Shown one piece after another: positions 12,486 through 23,442 of a stretch of 64,000 nucleotides of DNA. Position 1 is the first letter of the stretch, and each line of letters opens with the position of its first letter. This stretch comes from Desmodus rotundus. Lineage: Eukaryota; Chordata; Mammalia; Chiroptera; Phyllostomidae. The stretch spans positions 180,976,528-181,040,527 of the forward strand of contig NC_071388.1 in NCBI RefSeq assembly GCF_022682495.2, read 5' to 3'. The position numbers were made by a program, and so were the translations under genes. The notes below the pieces were generated by a model. The model did no database searches. It was not told where the DNA came from and saw nothing but the letters and a program-made list of their open reading frames with translations.

Positions 12486-12960
12486 ACACTGGCCATGCAT
12501 ATCAGTCAGGTTCATGTCAGGAGACAGAGCCACACTGATTATTTGAGTGGGAGAAATGTAATGTAAAGAACTGCTAACTAAAATAGCAGGAGGTAGTTAA
12601 CTACTAAAAGGGGTAAGTGAAGACTCTAAGGGGTCTAGACTTGGTAAGAAAGTAGATACTATCTCCAGGAAGATTTGACAATAAGGGAAATAGGACTAGG
12701 AGTGTCCCCCAGTCCAAGACTGACATTTTGACCTCAAAAAAGAAGGTAGGTGGCTATCAGAGAAACATGAAGCCTTATGGGGGGTGAGGGGGAATGGACT
12801 GAGCTGTTCTGTAGAAGGGACCCATCACTGCCAGAGAGTTTAGAGAGACTGGAACTGCTCAAAGCCACTGCCACAGTTGGGGCTGAAGCAAGGACCATGC
12901 ATGACAGTGGCCACTGGTTCCTGTGGTGAATACTAGTAGTAATAAGGACCAAAACCTAGA
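12486..12960 (+). repeat. Ancient interspersed repeat, family not assigned (B)
   Basis: It opens CAGTCAGGTTCATGTCAGG AGACAGAG and runs into ATTTGAGTGGGAGAAATGTA. The same type of sequence recurs at 59160-59990 on the same strand (ATCAGGTTCCAATCAGGAG, ATTTGAATGGGGAAGCTTTA). I recognise it as a common old mammalian repeat but cannot name the family. Confidence 0.5.
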
Positions 12961-13155
12961 CGTGTGTTCCCATCCTTATAACCTTGCAAGACCACTGTAT
13001 TGCCCTCTGCTGACAAAGCTAACATCTGCGAACTGAGAAGAGAGAATTGTTTACAGAGTCCTGCTCCAGTATCACAAAGTAGGGTAAAGAGAGACAGTAA
13101 CTTGATAACTGGCACACAGTGCTTCCCTCCTGCCTCCACTGTTGTCTCTGCCAGG

Positions 13156-13267
13156 GATGCACTTTCCACCCTTTTTGCCTATCCAGTTCATGTGATTTTA
13201 AGTGAGTTTAGGATGTACTTTCACCCTCTTTCCCTGATAAGTTCATGTGATTTTAAGGGAGCCTAAG
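13156..13267 (+). repeat. Imperfect 56-base tandem duplication
   Basis: Unit one (13156-13211) and unit two (13212-13267) both start GATG(C/T)ACTTTC and share AGTTCATGTGATTTTAAG. They differ at several sites and by small indels, so the duplication is old. Confidence 0.8.
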
Positions 13268-13319
13268 TGCTTTTTCTTTGGGGAATTTTTTCTTGCTATC
13301 CCTAAGTAAAGATGCTAAT

Positions 13320-13515
13320 TGCACATTTCAGAATATGATGTACTTTCCTTTCATAACATCTATCACAGTTGGAATTCTACATTTGTTTGTGTGGTGATTT
13401 GATTTCTATGTCTTCCTATTGGACTGCAAGTTCTGGTAAGGTGGGGACCACATCTGTCTTTGATCACCACTGTATTTCTGGTGCCTAGAACTGGATGTAA
13501 TAGGCACTCAAGTCT
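13320..13515 (+). mobile_element. L2 LINE 3' tail
   Basis: ACATCTATCACAGTTGGAAT, CTGCAAGTTCTGGTAAGGTG, CCACTGTATTTCTGGTGCCT and AATAGGCACTCAA follow the conserved L2 3' end. It may be the end of the same L2 copy broken by the L1 and by the element at 12486. Confidence 0.75.
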
Positions 13516-13740
13516 TTTTCATGTCCTCTATTGAATTATTAGTGACAAAATATGGAGAAAAGCATAGTTTAATTAATTTGTTAAGCTGCTATGCTGCTTT
13601 TTAAAGGTAATTATAAATTTTGTATTTCTGTTTTTAAAAGAAATTTATACTAATTGAAGAAATTTGAAATGCAGTAAGATTTAAGGAAAAATAATAGTCC
13701 TACCTCCCAGAAACAACCACTGTTAAATTTTATTTCAGAA
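13516..13740 (+). other. SPATS2L intron, no assignable feature
   Basis: Short AT-rich spacer with no recognisable repeat or exon. Confidence 0.5.
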
Positions 13741-14165
13741 ATTTTTAAATGCACAGATATATATGTAAATATTATATTTTTTCCAATACCATATTATAGT
13801 ATGTAAAGTTTTGTATTCTTTTTTACTTATTAAACATAAGTTAATGTCATAAACATTAACTTTATGACATTATAAACATAGCCTCATATCATTATGTGGC
13901 CTTTAAAATAATGATTTTAATGGCTGAATTGTATTTATGAATTTGCCATATTTCTTTTAATCATTACCAAACTATTGTCCTTGTAGATTGTTTCCATTTC
14001 TTTGCTATTACAAACAATGCTGTGCTGAACATATCTTGTATATAAATCTTTGTGAGCAACTCTGATTATTTCCTTGGCATATTTTCCTAGAAGTAGAATT
14101 ATTGCATTCATAAGGGCATGAATATTTTTGAAGTTCTTAATATACTGCTGTCTAGAAAAACTACA
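13741..14165 (-). mobile_element. Old L1 3'-region fragment, antisense
   Basis: GTTTCCATTTCTTTGCTATTA followed by CAAACAATGCTGTGCTGAACA and CCTAGAAGTAGAATTATTGC matches the widespread antisense pattern of ancient mammalian L1 3' regions. It is strongly diverged and non-coding. Confidence 0.65.
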
Positions 14166-15281
14166 TTAATCTCATTGTTTTTTATTTATAAAACCAATTC
14201 ATGGGAAAATAGATATGTAAGATATTTAATTTTCATTGACATGTCTTCTTTTGTGAATATTTAAGAATTCTGAGATCCATGATCAAAGAACTACCAAAAT
14301 ATTATTATTGGTTATCATAAAATGCTCTCATACTCACTTAAGTACTTTTAAGAGAATGGTAACATGCTTTAAATACACAGACATTAGGAATTTTAGACAG
14401 TTTTATAACAACAAATTATACTTTGTTTATCAATACTTAGGTAAAACTACAATACTAAGTTAATCATTATCGGATGACATGCTTTACTGAAATTGTATGT
14501 ATAGGACATTATGAAACCATCTTAACTCAATAAGTTAACGTAATTATTTTAGAACTACTCTATGTTTAATACAATTCTTACAGTTAGATTTGAATTCTTT
14601 GTGTACTTCTTTCAGTCTACTTATAAGTACATAAAGCTTCCACTAAAAAGTAAAAACTAAACACACAAAAAAAAGGTTTACAGAAACTTTGAAATCTGAA
14701 CACATACATGGCTGTACATATATTATAAAAATCTTTGAATCCAAGTTCATATATTTCTCCCAAAAAGAAGATTTGTTTTCTTTGGTACTGTTAATAAAAA
14801 ACAACCACCAGAGTTTATGTTTTGCTATGTAAAATAACTCAAGTAAAGGACAAATTAAATATGTAAGTTGATACAAGATTTAGTCACTGGAAAATTAAAA
14901 GTCCTCAGTATTGAAGAGTTAATTGTGAGAACAATAGCATGCATTACAGTTGATTGTAAATGGGCATCAATTGGCTGGAAAATAATTCAGCAGTGCGTAT
15001 CTATAACGTTTTTAAGAAAAAGAAAAGCATGCGTATTTCTTCATCACAAACCCCACTGAATTTTGTAATGTAGAAATCTATAATAATGAAGAAAAAGCAA
15101 AGGAGAGCCTCAGTTAATAGAAGAAAGAAAGTAGATGGAGGAGGTTTGACAGATGAAGCAGAGTAGAGGGAGCCACAGCACAGAATTACAAGGGTGGGAG
15201 CTTTGGCCAGGAGGATGACCGCCCAGGAGAGAATGGAGAAGCTCCAGATTTAGAGTCAAAGGTAGGGAGGAAGGCAAGCTT
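14166..15281 (+). other. SPATS2L intron, no assignable feature
   Basis: AT-rich sequence without a repeat I can name. The open frames on each strand here are short and unsupported. Confidence 0.5.
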
Positions 15282-15295
15282 AAGAAAAGAGGTAT

Positions 15296-15486
15296 GCCCT
15301 GACTGGTGTGGCTTGCTTAAGTATCATCCCACAAACGGAAATGTTGCAGGTTCAATTCCCAGTCAGGACACGTGTCTGGGTGCGGGTTCAGTCCCAGCTG
15401 GGGTGCCTATGAAAGGCAACCAATCTGTTTACCTCTCGCATCAGTATTTCTCTCCCTCTCTTTCTCCCTCCCTTCCCCTCCCTCAA

Positions 15487-15554
<68 letters not shown>
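15296..15554 (+). mobile_element. VES SINE with expanded GAAA tail
   Basis: It starts GCCCTGACTGGTGTGGCTTG and has a B-box-like GGTTCAATTCC at about 15349, a CAACCAATCTGTTTACCTCTC segment and a CTCTCCCTCTCTTTCTCC tail. It ends in a long GAAA run. A 14-base direct repeat flanks it (15282-15295 and 15555-15568, AAGAAAAGAGGTAT against AAGAAAATAGGTAT, 13 of 14). Confidence 0.9.
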
Positions 15555-15558
<4 letters not shown>

Positions 15559-15560
15559 AA
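15485..15560 (+). repeat. (GAAA)n microsatellite
   Basis: About 19 near-perfect GAAA units grown from the SINE tail. The purity suggests it is recent and length-variable. Confidence 0.95.
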
Positions 15561-16163
15561 ATAGGTATAAGACAGGGGAATTAAATGAAGATATTTTAAG
15601 AAACAGTCCACTATACCCATAACATCTCTTCTACTCCAGCTTGTTCTATAAGATGTCTAATATTTACCTTCAAGATGAAAAAAAAAAAAATCAGGGGAAG
15701 AGGTAGAGCATGATCTAGTATCTTAATGACCTACTAGAACAAAACCTATTTGAAGGAAAATAACAAAATCCAACATTTCTGAATGTGTCATCCACAATGT
15801 TCAGTACCCAAATTTAAAAACTACTAGACATTGGGAAATGCAAGAAAATGTGACCTATAATTAAGAGAAAAGTTAGTCATTAGAAGCAAACCTATAGATC
15901 ACCCAGATATTTGAGTCAGCAGACAAGAATTATAAATATGTTTTTAAAATTTACAGAAAAAATGAATATAAAGGGTAAAGAGAAGGAAATTTCAGGAGAG
16001 ATAAAAATAATGAAATGGAAACCCTAGAACTAAAAAGGACAGTGTCTAAAAAAACATTTTAAGGAGTCATCAGATGTACTTGACATCAATTTGGACAACG
16101 AAGAAGAAAGAACCAGTGAACCTAAGGACGGGTCAAGAGAAATTATCCAAACTGAAGACAATA

Positions 16164-16210
16164 GCCCTGACTGATGTGGCTCAGGGGATTGATTGCCAGC
16201 TTGCAAACCT
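16164..16210 (+). mobile_element. Head-only VES SINE fragment with direct repeats
   Basis: Forty-seven bases begin GCCCTGACTGATGTGGCTCA and stop before the B box. AAACTGAAGACA (16149-16160) and AAACTGAAGAACA (16211-16223) flank it. Removing the insert restores the expected L1 order, so it is a genuine insertion. It lacks the SINE 3' end normally needed for priming. Confidence 0.75.
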
Positions 16211-16417
16211 AAACTGAAGAACAGAGGGAAAAAGGTTTTTTAAAAAGAAAGAAACAAGAATAATGAGACCAGCATAATCTTATCAAAACCTGACAAAGTC
16301 ATTACAAGAAAAATTACAGAATAATATTGGTCATGAATAAAGAAGCAAAATTCTCAACAAGATATTTGCAAATTGAAGTAAGATATAATGATATAAAGAG
16401 CATACTTGGTCTTCATA

Positions 16418-16525
16418 ATAATATATGACATATTATTTATAATGTATATAAATACTATATATTATTATAATATATAATATGTATTCTAATATAATATATA
16501 ATAGTATGTATTATATATTACACCA
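16418..16525. repeat. AT-rich palindromic block
   Basis: Almost pure A/T with repeated ATATATTATTATAATATATAA-like palindromes, able to form hairpins or cruciforms. It sits inside the old L1. Confidence 0.85.
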
Positions 16526-16860
16526 TGGCCAAATGTACTCTTTCTGAAGAATACAACATTGGTTTAACATTTAAAAAACTAATCAATGTGACTTACTTTA
16601 ATAGCAAAATAAAGGAGAACAACAATATGATTATCTCAAGATGAAGCAAAATAAAATCACCTGACAAAATAAAAACTTCTAGCAAATTAGAAATATAAGA
16701 GAACTTCCTGATAATCGTGAAATATCTACAGCTAATATCATAATAATAAAATGTGGAATGCAGTTTCTCTAAGATCAAGAGCAATGCCAAGATGCTTATT
16801 CTGCATTGTACTGGCATTCCTAATCATCCAGTAGGGCAACATCGGAAAGGAGGAAGTCAA

Positions 16861-17915
16861 AGTTCATTTTCATTATAGCCTCTGTAGAAAATTTTAAGAC
16901 ATCTACAACAAAACAGAAACACTAGTAGCTTCATTTAAAATGTAAAAAGAAATGGGTAAATTAAATTGGGTAATATATTTTGTCTAACTTAATATACCCA
17001 AAATAATATCATTTTGACACGTGATCAATATTTTTAAATTATCAAAGATTTTTTTTGTACTGAGTCTGTACATTTTCGTGTGTATTTTACACTTACAGCA
17101 CATCTCGGGTGAGACAAGCCACGTTTCATGTGTTCAGCAGTCACAGGTGGCTAGTGGATACCTTGTTAGACAGTGCTATGCATCAGTGCTGGTCAGCTAC
17201 AGTCTATGGAAGTTTACAAGTGGAGTCCAGAAAGGCAGAGAATTGTTGGTAATTCTGGCCTGTAATGTTAGAGGAAAACTACTATAGCCAAGGGAGAACT
17301 CCCATTATTCTAATGAACCTAGTTCTGTTATAGCTGAATAACTCCCTACCAACTTTCATCTGAAAGAGCTTCAGAGTTTTACTATATTTGAACTTCATAT
17401 CATCCCATTGTTCAAGGATCCCACCGATAATGAGACAGTTCTTCAGGAACCCCCTCCAAAAACAATACTTCTACTCAACTTTCTCAATAAGTATAAGTTG
17501 GATGAATGATGAAATGAACCAATAGCCCACGTATCAGTTTTCTGATACACAAACAAAACTATTTTCAACACTAGGTTAATGAGCCTATGCTCATTTGCGT
17601 GCTTGTCTTCAGTAAAATTCTTTTGCTTCCACAAAATAATTTTTTTCCTTAGGTCATTATTTCCATCAGGTTATCATATAAATCCCCTCATTTTTAAGAA
17701 TAAGACTAATTTACTACATCATTCACGATGTACTTTATTTTAGTTTCTCAATTTATAATATTTCCTCAAGGCTGAATCTCCACCATGACTTAGAGGGAGT
17801 GAGTTGCAACCAGCCTATACTTAATCACTGTTTTAACAAAACATTTATAGACTCATCAGAAGGTTAGTTATTCATCTTACGCAGTAGAATTTTTCCAGGT
17901 GGGCAGTGCCACCCA
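16861..17915 (+). other. SPATS2L intron, no assignable feature
   Basis: No repeat family or exon recognised. Confidence 0.5.
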
Positions 17916-18015
17916 TTCTCACCCCAACAGAATGACCTGGGGGTAGAATCCTGGGCCCACTGCTGAAGCGGAACCTCTGAGTTTGTCATGCACACGGAAG
18001 TTTGACAACCACAGC
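17916..18015 (+). mobile_element. MER5-like hAT fragment
   Basis: ATGACCTGGGGGTAGAATCC, GGGCCCACTGCTGAAGCGGA and AAGTTTGACAACCAC resemble the ends of MER5-type non-autonomous hAT-Charlie elements. Diverged. Confidence 0.5.
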
Positions 18016-18069
18016 CTACAGTGAACTTCCACTTCAGTACAATTAAAGCTTCCTAAGAGCCTTTCTGGG

Positions 18070-18225
18070 TGAGGAAGCTAAGGCTCAGAGATGGGAAGTG
18101 GCTTGCCCAGGGTCACCCAGCAGCAATTACCAGAGCCCAAACACCTACCCAGGTCTTGTGAGTCCAAGTACAAGGCTCTTTCTATTCCTAGTATATCTTC
18201 TAATCTTCTGGGGATTCTATTAAAT
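18070..18225 (-). mobile_element. MIR SINE, antisense (copy 1 of a similar pair)
   Basis: GAGGAAGCTAAGGCTCAGAG and GTGGCTTGCCCAGGGTCACC are the reverse complement of the MIR core. Similarity to the copy at 19496-19647 continues beyond it through CAAGTACAAGGCTCTTTCTA and CTGGGGATTCT. Confidence 0.8.
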
Positions 18226-19495
18226 GTTTCATTACTGGAGGAAATGCTGTTTTCCGTATTTAATTACTATGTTCACTGCCTTTGTTGAACATTTCTTGTG
18301 TACTGTAATTTCCCTTTAAGTAAATTTAAAGAGTGCTCATCACTCAGCCCATAAAACATATGCTGTGCTTTCTTGATTGTAGGTTATGAATGATGGATTC
18401 AAACTTACACTTCTCATAAGTGAGCTAATGTCTAAAATCAAATTGACTAGGACCCAGATCCTATTCTTTTGCACTCTCTGAGTGCAGTCTCTGAAATGTT
18501 TGTGATGGTGTCAGGAAAACTGCTCTTTGTTTCTTTTTTTTTTTTTTCTATGAAATCTAAGCGTGCTTTAATTCAGTCACAAGTCTACAGCTGGCTATTG
18601 AGCCAGACACAAGTCCTGGGGCCTCCAAAATGAATCATATTTTAATATTTGCCTTCAAGGAAGCCATAGGCTCTCCAAGGCAAAGGCAAGGAGCAGACAT
18701 GTAAGTATGGTGTTAAAACATAGCCCACTAGTTTTTACAAGGCACATTGGGAATAGAGAGAAGTGAGGCAGGTGAGTGTCTGAAAAGGGGCAGAGTTTCA
18801 CGGAGATGACATTGTGCTCCATTTGAGTGAGCGCCACTGTCAGCCAGAAAAGTGAAGTCATTCCCACAGGGTCATCAGTACCTAGGGAAGATCAGAACAA
18901 GGGTCTCCCGTGTCCAAACCTGCACTTGTTCCGCTACATCCAGCTTTCTCCAAGAACCTGGTCTTCAAAACCACACTGGCTTCCCTTTTTTTCTCACCCA
19001 AAGCTCTCTTTGGTGGTAAGTAAGATGTTAAAGGTGATACATTTCCTTTTCCAGCCACTAAGGTGCCTTTTAATTCACTCCAGCAATAATAACTAAATGG
19101 GAATCTACATTTAAAAGATGCCTAGAGCAATGTGCTGCTAATTTATTGCAACATCTATTAGAGCTCCAGAGAGAATCTGACTCCCTAGATTTTAAATATA
19201 GTTGAGATATTATGATGTTGTTTTCTGATTTAATCCCTCCATAAATTCGATGAAATGATTATAGTACCTGTTGTCACTTCATTCTTGCCCGATCTCCAAT
19301 CACTCTCCTGCTTTCATTAATTCAAAATAAAATACCACAGGACATTAATGGAGCACTTGGAGATAGGAGGGCTACATTTTTATAGCCTCAATATGAAATC
19401 ACACTTAAAAGACATCTGTGCCTTTTCTGAGTGGGAAAAAAACCCACCTAATCCTCCTAAGTATCTCATGGACGCCTCCTCCTAATCACGTCGGG
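18226..19495 (+). other. SPATS2L intron between the two MIR copies
   Basis: A T run at 18532-18549 and otherwise unassigned sequence. No exon is apparent. Confidence 0.5.
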
Positions 19496-19647
19496 GTGAG
19501 AAAACTAAGGCTAAGAGATGTTCAGTGGCTTGCCCAGGGTCACCCTGTAAGTAATGACCAGAGCCCAAACACCCACGTTTTGGCTCCAAGTACAAGGCTC
19601 TTTCTATTTCTAGCACATCGTCTAATCCACTGGGGATTCTTTTAAGA
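19496..19647 (-). mobile_element. MIR SINE, antisense (copy 2, 136 bases before an exon)
   Basis: GTGAGAAAACTAAGGCTAAG, AGTGGCTTGCCCAGGGTCAC, CAGAGCCCAAACACCCACG and CAAGTACAAGGCTCTTTCTA parallel copy 1 at 18070 over about 155 bases. It lies just upstream of the exon starting at 19784. Confidence 0.8.
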
Positions 19648-19783
19648 CAGTTTCTTGACTGTTTTCGATGAAAGGCGTAATCGCCCGCATGTAAACAAAA
19701 GAAAATCTTGCCATCCTCCACCACGTTGTCATCCGTGTTTTTAGTTTATCACTTCACAGTCATTATTTGGTGTTTTCTTACAG

Positions 19784-19990
19784 AAGGCAACAGACCACTG
19801 CAACAGAAACTACCCTTAGATGGCAACCCCAAAGCTATACACGGGACACCAGAGAGGCCAGAGGGCCTACAGTGGTCGGCTGAGCAGCCTTGTAACCCAA
19901 GCAAGCCTAAGGCAAAAACACCTCCTGTTAATTCCAATGCCCCTGCGGCTCATCTTGAAATAAAGCCAGATGAGCTGGCAAAGAAAAGAG
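19784..19990 (+). CDS. SPATS2L: SPATS2L coding exon (first in window)
   Basis: The exon is 207 bases. The acceptor is TTTTCTTACAG ending at 19783 and the donor GTAAAG starts at 19991. Entry is at codon position 2 and exit after position 1, so it is a symmetric phase 1-1 exon whose skipping would keep the frame. It encodes EGNRPLQQKLPLDGNPK, then a Pro/Asn/Lys linker, then LEIKPDELAKKRG. The last part starts the conserved SPATS2 core; the linker is probably disordered. A possible in-frame ATG upstream at 19708 is not a start: the acceptor lies between it and the conserved residues, and the family has more protein upstream. Confidence 0.95.
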
Positions 19991-21349
19991 GTAAAGTGAT
20001 TTCTTTTGCACAAATGATTCAACGTATTTTGCACACAGAGAAAAGTGCCAGAGGGACAGAACTTTCCAAAAGATGCTGTGAGTTGAAGAGAGATACACAG
20101 GAAATTGCGTTTCCTTCCTCAACCCACAGTGATTGAAAGGCAGATGTGATTCCTCCCACATTAATCAAAGGTCTTGAATGTTTAAATGGAATTCCATCCC
20201 CTTTCTCTGCCTCTCTGAGACCGTTCTTCTCTTCGTAGTCATGGATAAATTTACACCACAAATACTTTCTACCCTAATGCTTTCTAAAACAAATGTTAAT
20301 GCAGGAGCCCTTTTTGAAATGTGAATGCTGAATGTTTCCCTGATATACAAGTTCTGACCTTGCATGGAAGAAACATGAGTCTGGGGGCTGGAATGTCTTC
20401 AGATACAATCTTTCTGACGTGAATTCAGTTCTGTGTTAGAACTTTCAGACAACATAACACTGAAAGAGGGTTTTATATTTGGCACACCATCTTTTCATTA
20501 TGTTTCAAGCTTTGATATGCTTTACACATAACTGGTATTAAAAATGAAAGCAGTTAAGTCACTTCCTTTCTGATTTCCTGAAGATTAAATAATATTCTTC
20601 TCATTCAGCCTGAGTTACATCTGATTTCCTTGGCTCCAGTTTGATATACTTTCTCACTTTTCTTGAGGGAGATTTCTTTCTTCTAAGAATCATGCCCTTG
20701 TTGGAATGAATATAGTTTGCAGATTTGCTTTGCACTATCTGTAAACCCTGGTGACAGTTTCAGGAAATCAGGCTGGATTGGCACTCACGGAGCTGCTTTA
20801 AGTGCTGCTGCTATAATTACAGGCCTGGCTCGGGCCTGCCGGGGCCAGAGCCAGAGTACCTGGCACCAGCGCTCCGTCCTCTCTAGCTCATTTGTACCTC
20901 TCCCAATCTCTAAGTCATTTTCCTCTTCCAAAAGCCCTGCTGGCTTTTACCCACGCAGAGTGGTGTTTGCAGTGAGAGCCAGCAGCACACACAGTCTGCA
21001 GACATACCACATTCTAAGACCCTGCAGTTTGTGATAGAACATATGATCAGAGCCTGTTTTCCAAACAGCAGAGGAGACACATGTGCCCAGAAGGGCCCAG
21101 GCAGAGAACCCACCGCTGAAGTCACAGTGGGCCCAGGGGCCATGCAAACCACCCACTCTGGATTTTAAAAACACTGGGCTATAAACATCCTCTTGACAAA
21201 ACTTTTTTTTTTTCATTGAAAAAAACAAATCTTTCTTTTTGTTGGGGAGGGATGTACATTGGTTGGATTTTGTTGTTATTGTTCAGCTCACAAATATAAA
21301 GTGGTCAAATTTTTTAAAAAACACATTTTTTTCTTGACCTTAATTTTAG
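19991..21349 (+). other. SPATS2L intron, 1359 bases
   Basis: No named repeat seen. A GC-richer stretch at about 20770-20880 stands out from AT-rich surroundings. Open frames on both strands are unsupported. Confidence 0.6.
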
Positions 21350-21485
21350 GCCCAAATATTGAGAAATCGGTGAAGGATTTGCAGCGCTGCACTGTGTCTC
21401 TAACTAGATACCGTGTCATGATCAAGGAAGAAGTGGACAGCTCGGTGAAGAAGATCAAAGCTGCCTTTGCTGAACTGCACAACTG
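21350..21485 (+). CDS. SPATS2L: SPATS2L coding exon (core helix start)
   Basis: The exon is 136 bases, with acceptor TTAATTTTAG ending at 21349 and donor GTGAGT at 21486. The first two bases complete a Gly codon and the last two (TG) begin a Cys codon finished by the next exon. It encodes PNIEKSVKDLQRCTVSLTRY followed by an amphipathic Lys/Glu-rich segment ending AELHN. This is the most conserved part of the SPATS2/SPATS2L family and is predicted helical from its hydrophobic spacing. Reading straight through the donor gives AELHNW, but joining to the exon at 39116 restores AELHNC, which supports the splice. Confidence 0.96.
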
Positions 21486-22100
21486 GTGAGTGATTCAACC
21501 TGGAACTACAAATTGACGGCACTCGAGCTGTTTCTATAAGTAAAAGCATCCCGTGGAAAACGTTGTTTATTTAATATATAAACATCACAGAACGGCCCTT
21601 CAGCAGGTTTTTTTAAGCCCCGCAGGCAGAGGCACAAATCTTGGGAATAAAAAAGAAGAGAACGTGTTTGAATAAAAAGAAACTTGCTACCCATAATTAA
21701 TTGGCGTTTGAAGTTGGCCCAAAAGTGTACAAATGATGTAGAGCAGCACAACAAAGAACAAATCCTCAACAAATGATGTTTTTGACAAATCTCTAGAAGG
21801 CCAATGTCATGCATGCTACTAAGAAAAAATATTTTCCCACCTTGTCATTATAAAAGAAAAACTCCCTTAACCAAACTCAGAAACACCTTACATAAGCTTA
21901 GTGAGAGCCCCATTCTTGGGATTTTAAGACTGGGATTTAGGAAAGGAGGCCTGGTGTGGCTTTGCTCCTGCCTCACCCTGCGCTGATTTTGATGGAAGAC
22001 ATTTCTTTGAGTCCTGCACGCTGGCTCACGTCCATAGTCGGAAGGAAACATCTGTTAGTAAAGGTGAAGTTTTATCAGCAGAAAAATGTTCTCAGTGTAT
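21486..22100 (+). other. Start of the 17.6-kb SPATS2L intron, nothing assignable
   Basis: Unique-looking sequence directly after the donor site. No repeat or further exon seen. Confidence 0.5.
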
Positions 22101-22109
22101 CAATCAAAA

Positions 22110-22690
22110 CTCTTTCAGTTGGGTTTCAGTGACAGAAACCCAAGGTCCATTAGTCAAAGACAAGAAGATAATTTATTGGCTGTTACACATGAAAACACCA
22201 GAAGATTCCTTTAGGCAAATTTGGTTCTATGCCAAAATTATGTTATCAGGATTCAGTTCCTCTCCCTCCCTCCTTTTCCCCCCTCACGCCTTCTCTCTTT
22301 TCCTCTCTCTGTGTCTCCTGCAGTCTCCTGGTTCTGCTTATTCTTGGCTTCATTCTTAGGCACGATCTCTCCTTGCAGCAGCAAACCCCACTGGCAGCTC
22401 CCCACTTCCATAATTCTTAACTCCTGTCATCTGAGAGAGGGCTTGGTTTCCAAGAGTTCTAACAAAAGTCTAAGGGCCAATTCCCATTGGCTGGGTTGGG
22501 CCATGTATCTGTCCCTAAGCCAGTCACTCTAGCTAGAGGAACAGAGTCTTCCCACTAGCCAGGTGGGGTCCTCTGCCTACCACAGAGTTAGTGGAAGGTA
22601 AGCCCCACCTGAACCCCATGAACTGAGAATTGATGGGCTCTGGTTCCCGGAGAAAAATCAGGATGCTAAAAGGAAAAGTGCAGGATGAAG
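22110..22690 (+). repeat. Ancient interspersed repeat, family not assigned (A), copy 1
   Basis: CAGTGACAGAAACCC, GATAATTTATTGGCTGTTAC, CTTGGCTTCATTCTTAGGCA, CCCCACCTGAACCCCATGAA and GAAAAATCAGGATGCTAAAA follow one common mammalian repeat in order. The same order recurs at 45765-46180 and 54700-55215. I cannot name the family. Confidence 0.6.
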
Positions 22691-23255
22691 AAAACGCATC
22701 CTCAGTGCCCAGGTTCACACAGCACATTCCCCATATCTCACTGGCCTCTGATTCTAGAATATGGTCACAACCTCTGTGTAGGTTTCCTACTCCAAGGCCT
22801 TTTTTGGACACTGATATATATATGCTTTTTAGTTAACTGTTGAGTTGCGTAAAACTAAGGATTACACTTAACACTAATGTAATCTAAAATTCTGGAACTT
22901 TAAACCCTCTGCTACATATAATACAAGATTCTATGGGTGTATAAGATGCCCTTGAAAGAAATCCATGACCTTCAGTTATCACTCAGGGAGGAATCATTTA
23001 CCCTTCCCCCAGTCACGGCATATGGCACATCAGACAGACTTATTGTCTGTTTGATCAGATTACAAGCTAACTAATTGTTCAAAGCAAACTCCAAGAGTAT
23101 GTTTGAAACTGTTAGAGAAGGTAAAGATACTGTACAAATAAAAAATGTTACTCATATTTTTATTTTAAGTTTCATAGCCATATGACTTTTCCAGTCTCTC
23201 CTTAAGTTACTGTAATATACATATAATACACTCAATCTCCAGGCCTGTTCTATAG
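22691..23255 (+). other. SPATS2L intron, no assignable feature
   Basis: AT-rich sequence with no recognised element. Confidence 0.5.
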
Positions 23256-23442
23256 AGCCAAAGTCAGCAAACTTTATGTGTAAAAGGCGAGCTAGTAAAT
23301 ATTGTAAACTTTATGGGCTATCAGGTCTCTTCAACAGCTGAGCTCTGCTGTTGTGGCACAAAAGCAGCCAGAGATAATGCAAAAAGGCGGCAGGCCAGAT
23401 TTGGCTCGTGGGGGTCGTAGCTGGCCAGCCTCTGTCTGGAGG
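23256..23442 (+). mobile_element. Non-autonomous hAT-like DNA transposon
   Basis: AAGTCAGCAAACTTTATGTG, TAGTAAATATTGTAAACTTT, AGCTCTGCTGTTGTGGCAC, AAAAGCAGCCAGAGATAATG and GGCAGGCCAGATTTGGCTC match a very common MER-class DNA element from one end to the other. The subfamily is not assigned. Confidence 0.65.

Larger units (their letters stand above)
15670..16860 (+). mobile_element. Ancient L1 fragments, sense
   Basis: AGAAATTATCCAAACTGAAG and GAAGAACAGAGGGAAAAAGG resemble the ORF1 region. Further on, TTGGTCATGAATAAAGAAGC, CAACAAGATATTTGCAAATT, CATCCAGTAGGGCAACATCG and TGCATTGTACTGGCATTCC follow the reverse-transcriptase region of ORF2. The copy is deeply diverged with many stops and an internal deletion. 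A SINE head at 16164-16210 and an AT-rich block interrupt it. Confidence 0.7.

Noticed and set aside
19708..20136. ATG at 19708 as a start codon for a 142-residue protein
   Set aside because: A splice acceptor at 19783 and a donor at 19991 bracket the conserved part. The flanks are intron.
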